DNA from: JABJAG01 sp038137215
GTDB taxonomy: Bacteria > Pseudomonadota > Alphaproteobacteria > UBA6615
NCBI GenBank assembly: GCA_038137215.1
Contig: JAYQBG010000013.1
Coordinates: forward strand, 1 to 64,000
Direction of reading: 5' to 3'
Length of the DNA stretch: 64,000 bases
The position numbers were made by a program, and so were the translations under genes. This document shows positions 63,906 through 64,000 of the stretch, in pieces (position 1 is the first letter of the stretch; every line of letters starts with the position of its first letter). A model generated the notes under the pieces. That model was given only the letters and a program-made list of their open reading frames with translations, had not been told where the DNA came from and searched no databases.

Positions 63906-63951
63906 TGGTGCCGCCTGCGTGACTCGAACACGCGACCCCCGCATTACGAAT
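63906..63951 (-). other. 3' fragment of tRNA-Thr (CGT anticodon), candidate attachment site
   Basis: Minus strand: anticodon loop TTCGTAA, the 3' half of its stem TGCGG, a 5-base variable loop GGGTC, a perfect T-arm (GCGTG-TTCGAGT-CACGC), AGGCGGC acceptor strand, A, and CCA. The 5' half of the tRNA (acceptor GCCGCCT, D-arm) is absent from the next 50 bases, and the 5' side of the anticodon stem no longer pairs fully (CCGGA). Such a 3' tRNA duplicate is the usual scar at the far end of an integrated element. By orientation, the element would lie to the right, beyond the window. Confidence 0.7.
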
Positions 63952-64000
63952 CCGGTTGTAGGGTGTTCATCTGGTGTCCGCCCATATCAGCAGGTCCAGA

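Overview
The window (about 63-64% GC, two runs of N) is a chromosomal segment of an alphaproteobacterium, most likely a free-living Rhodospirillales-like species. The assignment rests on gene order. The FYDLN-acid gene, aroA, cmk, rpsA, sppA and ihfB are followed by lapA, pyrF, trpFBA, accD and folC. These run toward trxA-addA-addB-tsaE, ahcY, the HPr/EIIA/RapZ/HprK block and the ChvG/ChvI two-component pair. This is an old alphaproteobacterial arrangement. The order-level placement is my inference.

Layout. 1-330: end of an unidentified gene, a strong terminator and tRNA-Ala(GGC). 470-15782: core genes for the shikimate pathway, nucleotides, ribosomal protein S1, IHF, tryptophan, malonyl-CoA and folate, ending with a redoxin/2OG-dioxygenase fusion. 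15859-25280 (minus strand): thioredoxin, AddAB recombination helicase-nuclease, TsaE, a histidine-kinase remnant and AhcY. 25555-28176: two tandem paralogous porins. 28246-30344: the regulatory PTS phosphorelay and RapZ. 30547-39560: an accessory catabolic cluster (two Gfo/Idh/MocA dehydrogenases, YciI, GntR/UTRA, a 3-hydroxyisobutyrate-dehydrogenase-like enzyme, a TRAP-type binding protein, a carboxymuconolactone-decarboxylase-like protein, an AEC transporter). It separates hprK from chvG/chvI. 42309-44855: copper (SCO, PCuAC) and iron/heme genes with a Fur-like box. 44922-57765: mixed accessory genes, including a flavin reductase facing an LLM monooxygenase and a very large amidase, and an O-acetylhomoserine sulfhydrylase. 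57803-63784: aldehyde dehydrogenase, BCCT transporter, pseudoazurin, small proteins and a methyltransferase. 63906-63951: only the 3' part of a tRNA-Thr, which looks like an attachment-site scar.

A recurring theme is gene damage outside the core. An ornithine-cyclodeaminase-like gene and a histidine kinase have internal deletions. A winged-helix/hydrolase gene and a BCCT transporter each carry a stop where a conserved Trp codon is expected. A two-frame hypothetical gene, a pentapeptide-repeat gene and a methyltransferase are frameshifted. All recognised housekeeping genes are intact, which favours real decay of dispensable genes, but two assembly gaps show this is a draft, so sequencing or assembly error is possible. 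I found no clear new defence or biosynthetic system. The most interesting leads are the truncated tRNA-Thr att-like site, a 26-residue microprotein gene with its own terminator, the Fur-box gene of unknown function, the redoxin-dioxygenase fusion lacking a peroxidatic Cys, and several perfect palindromes upstream of accessory genes.
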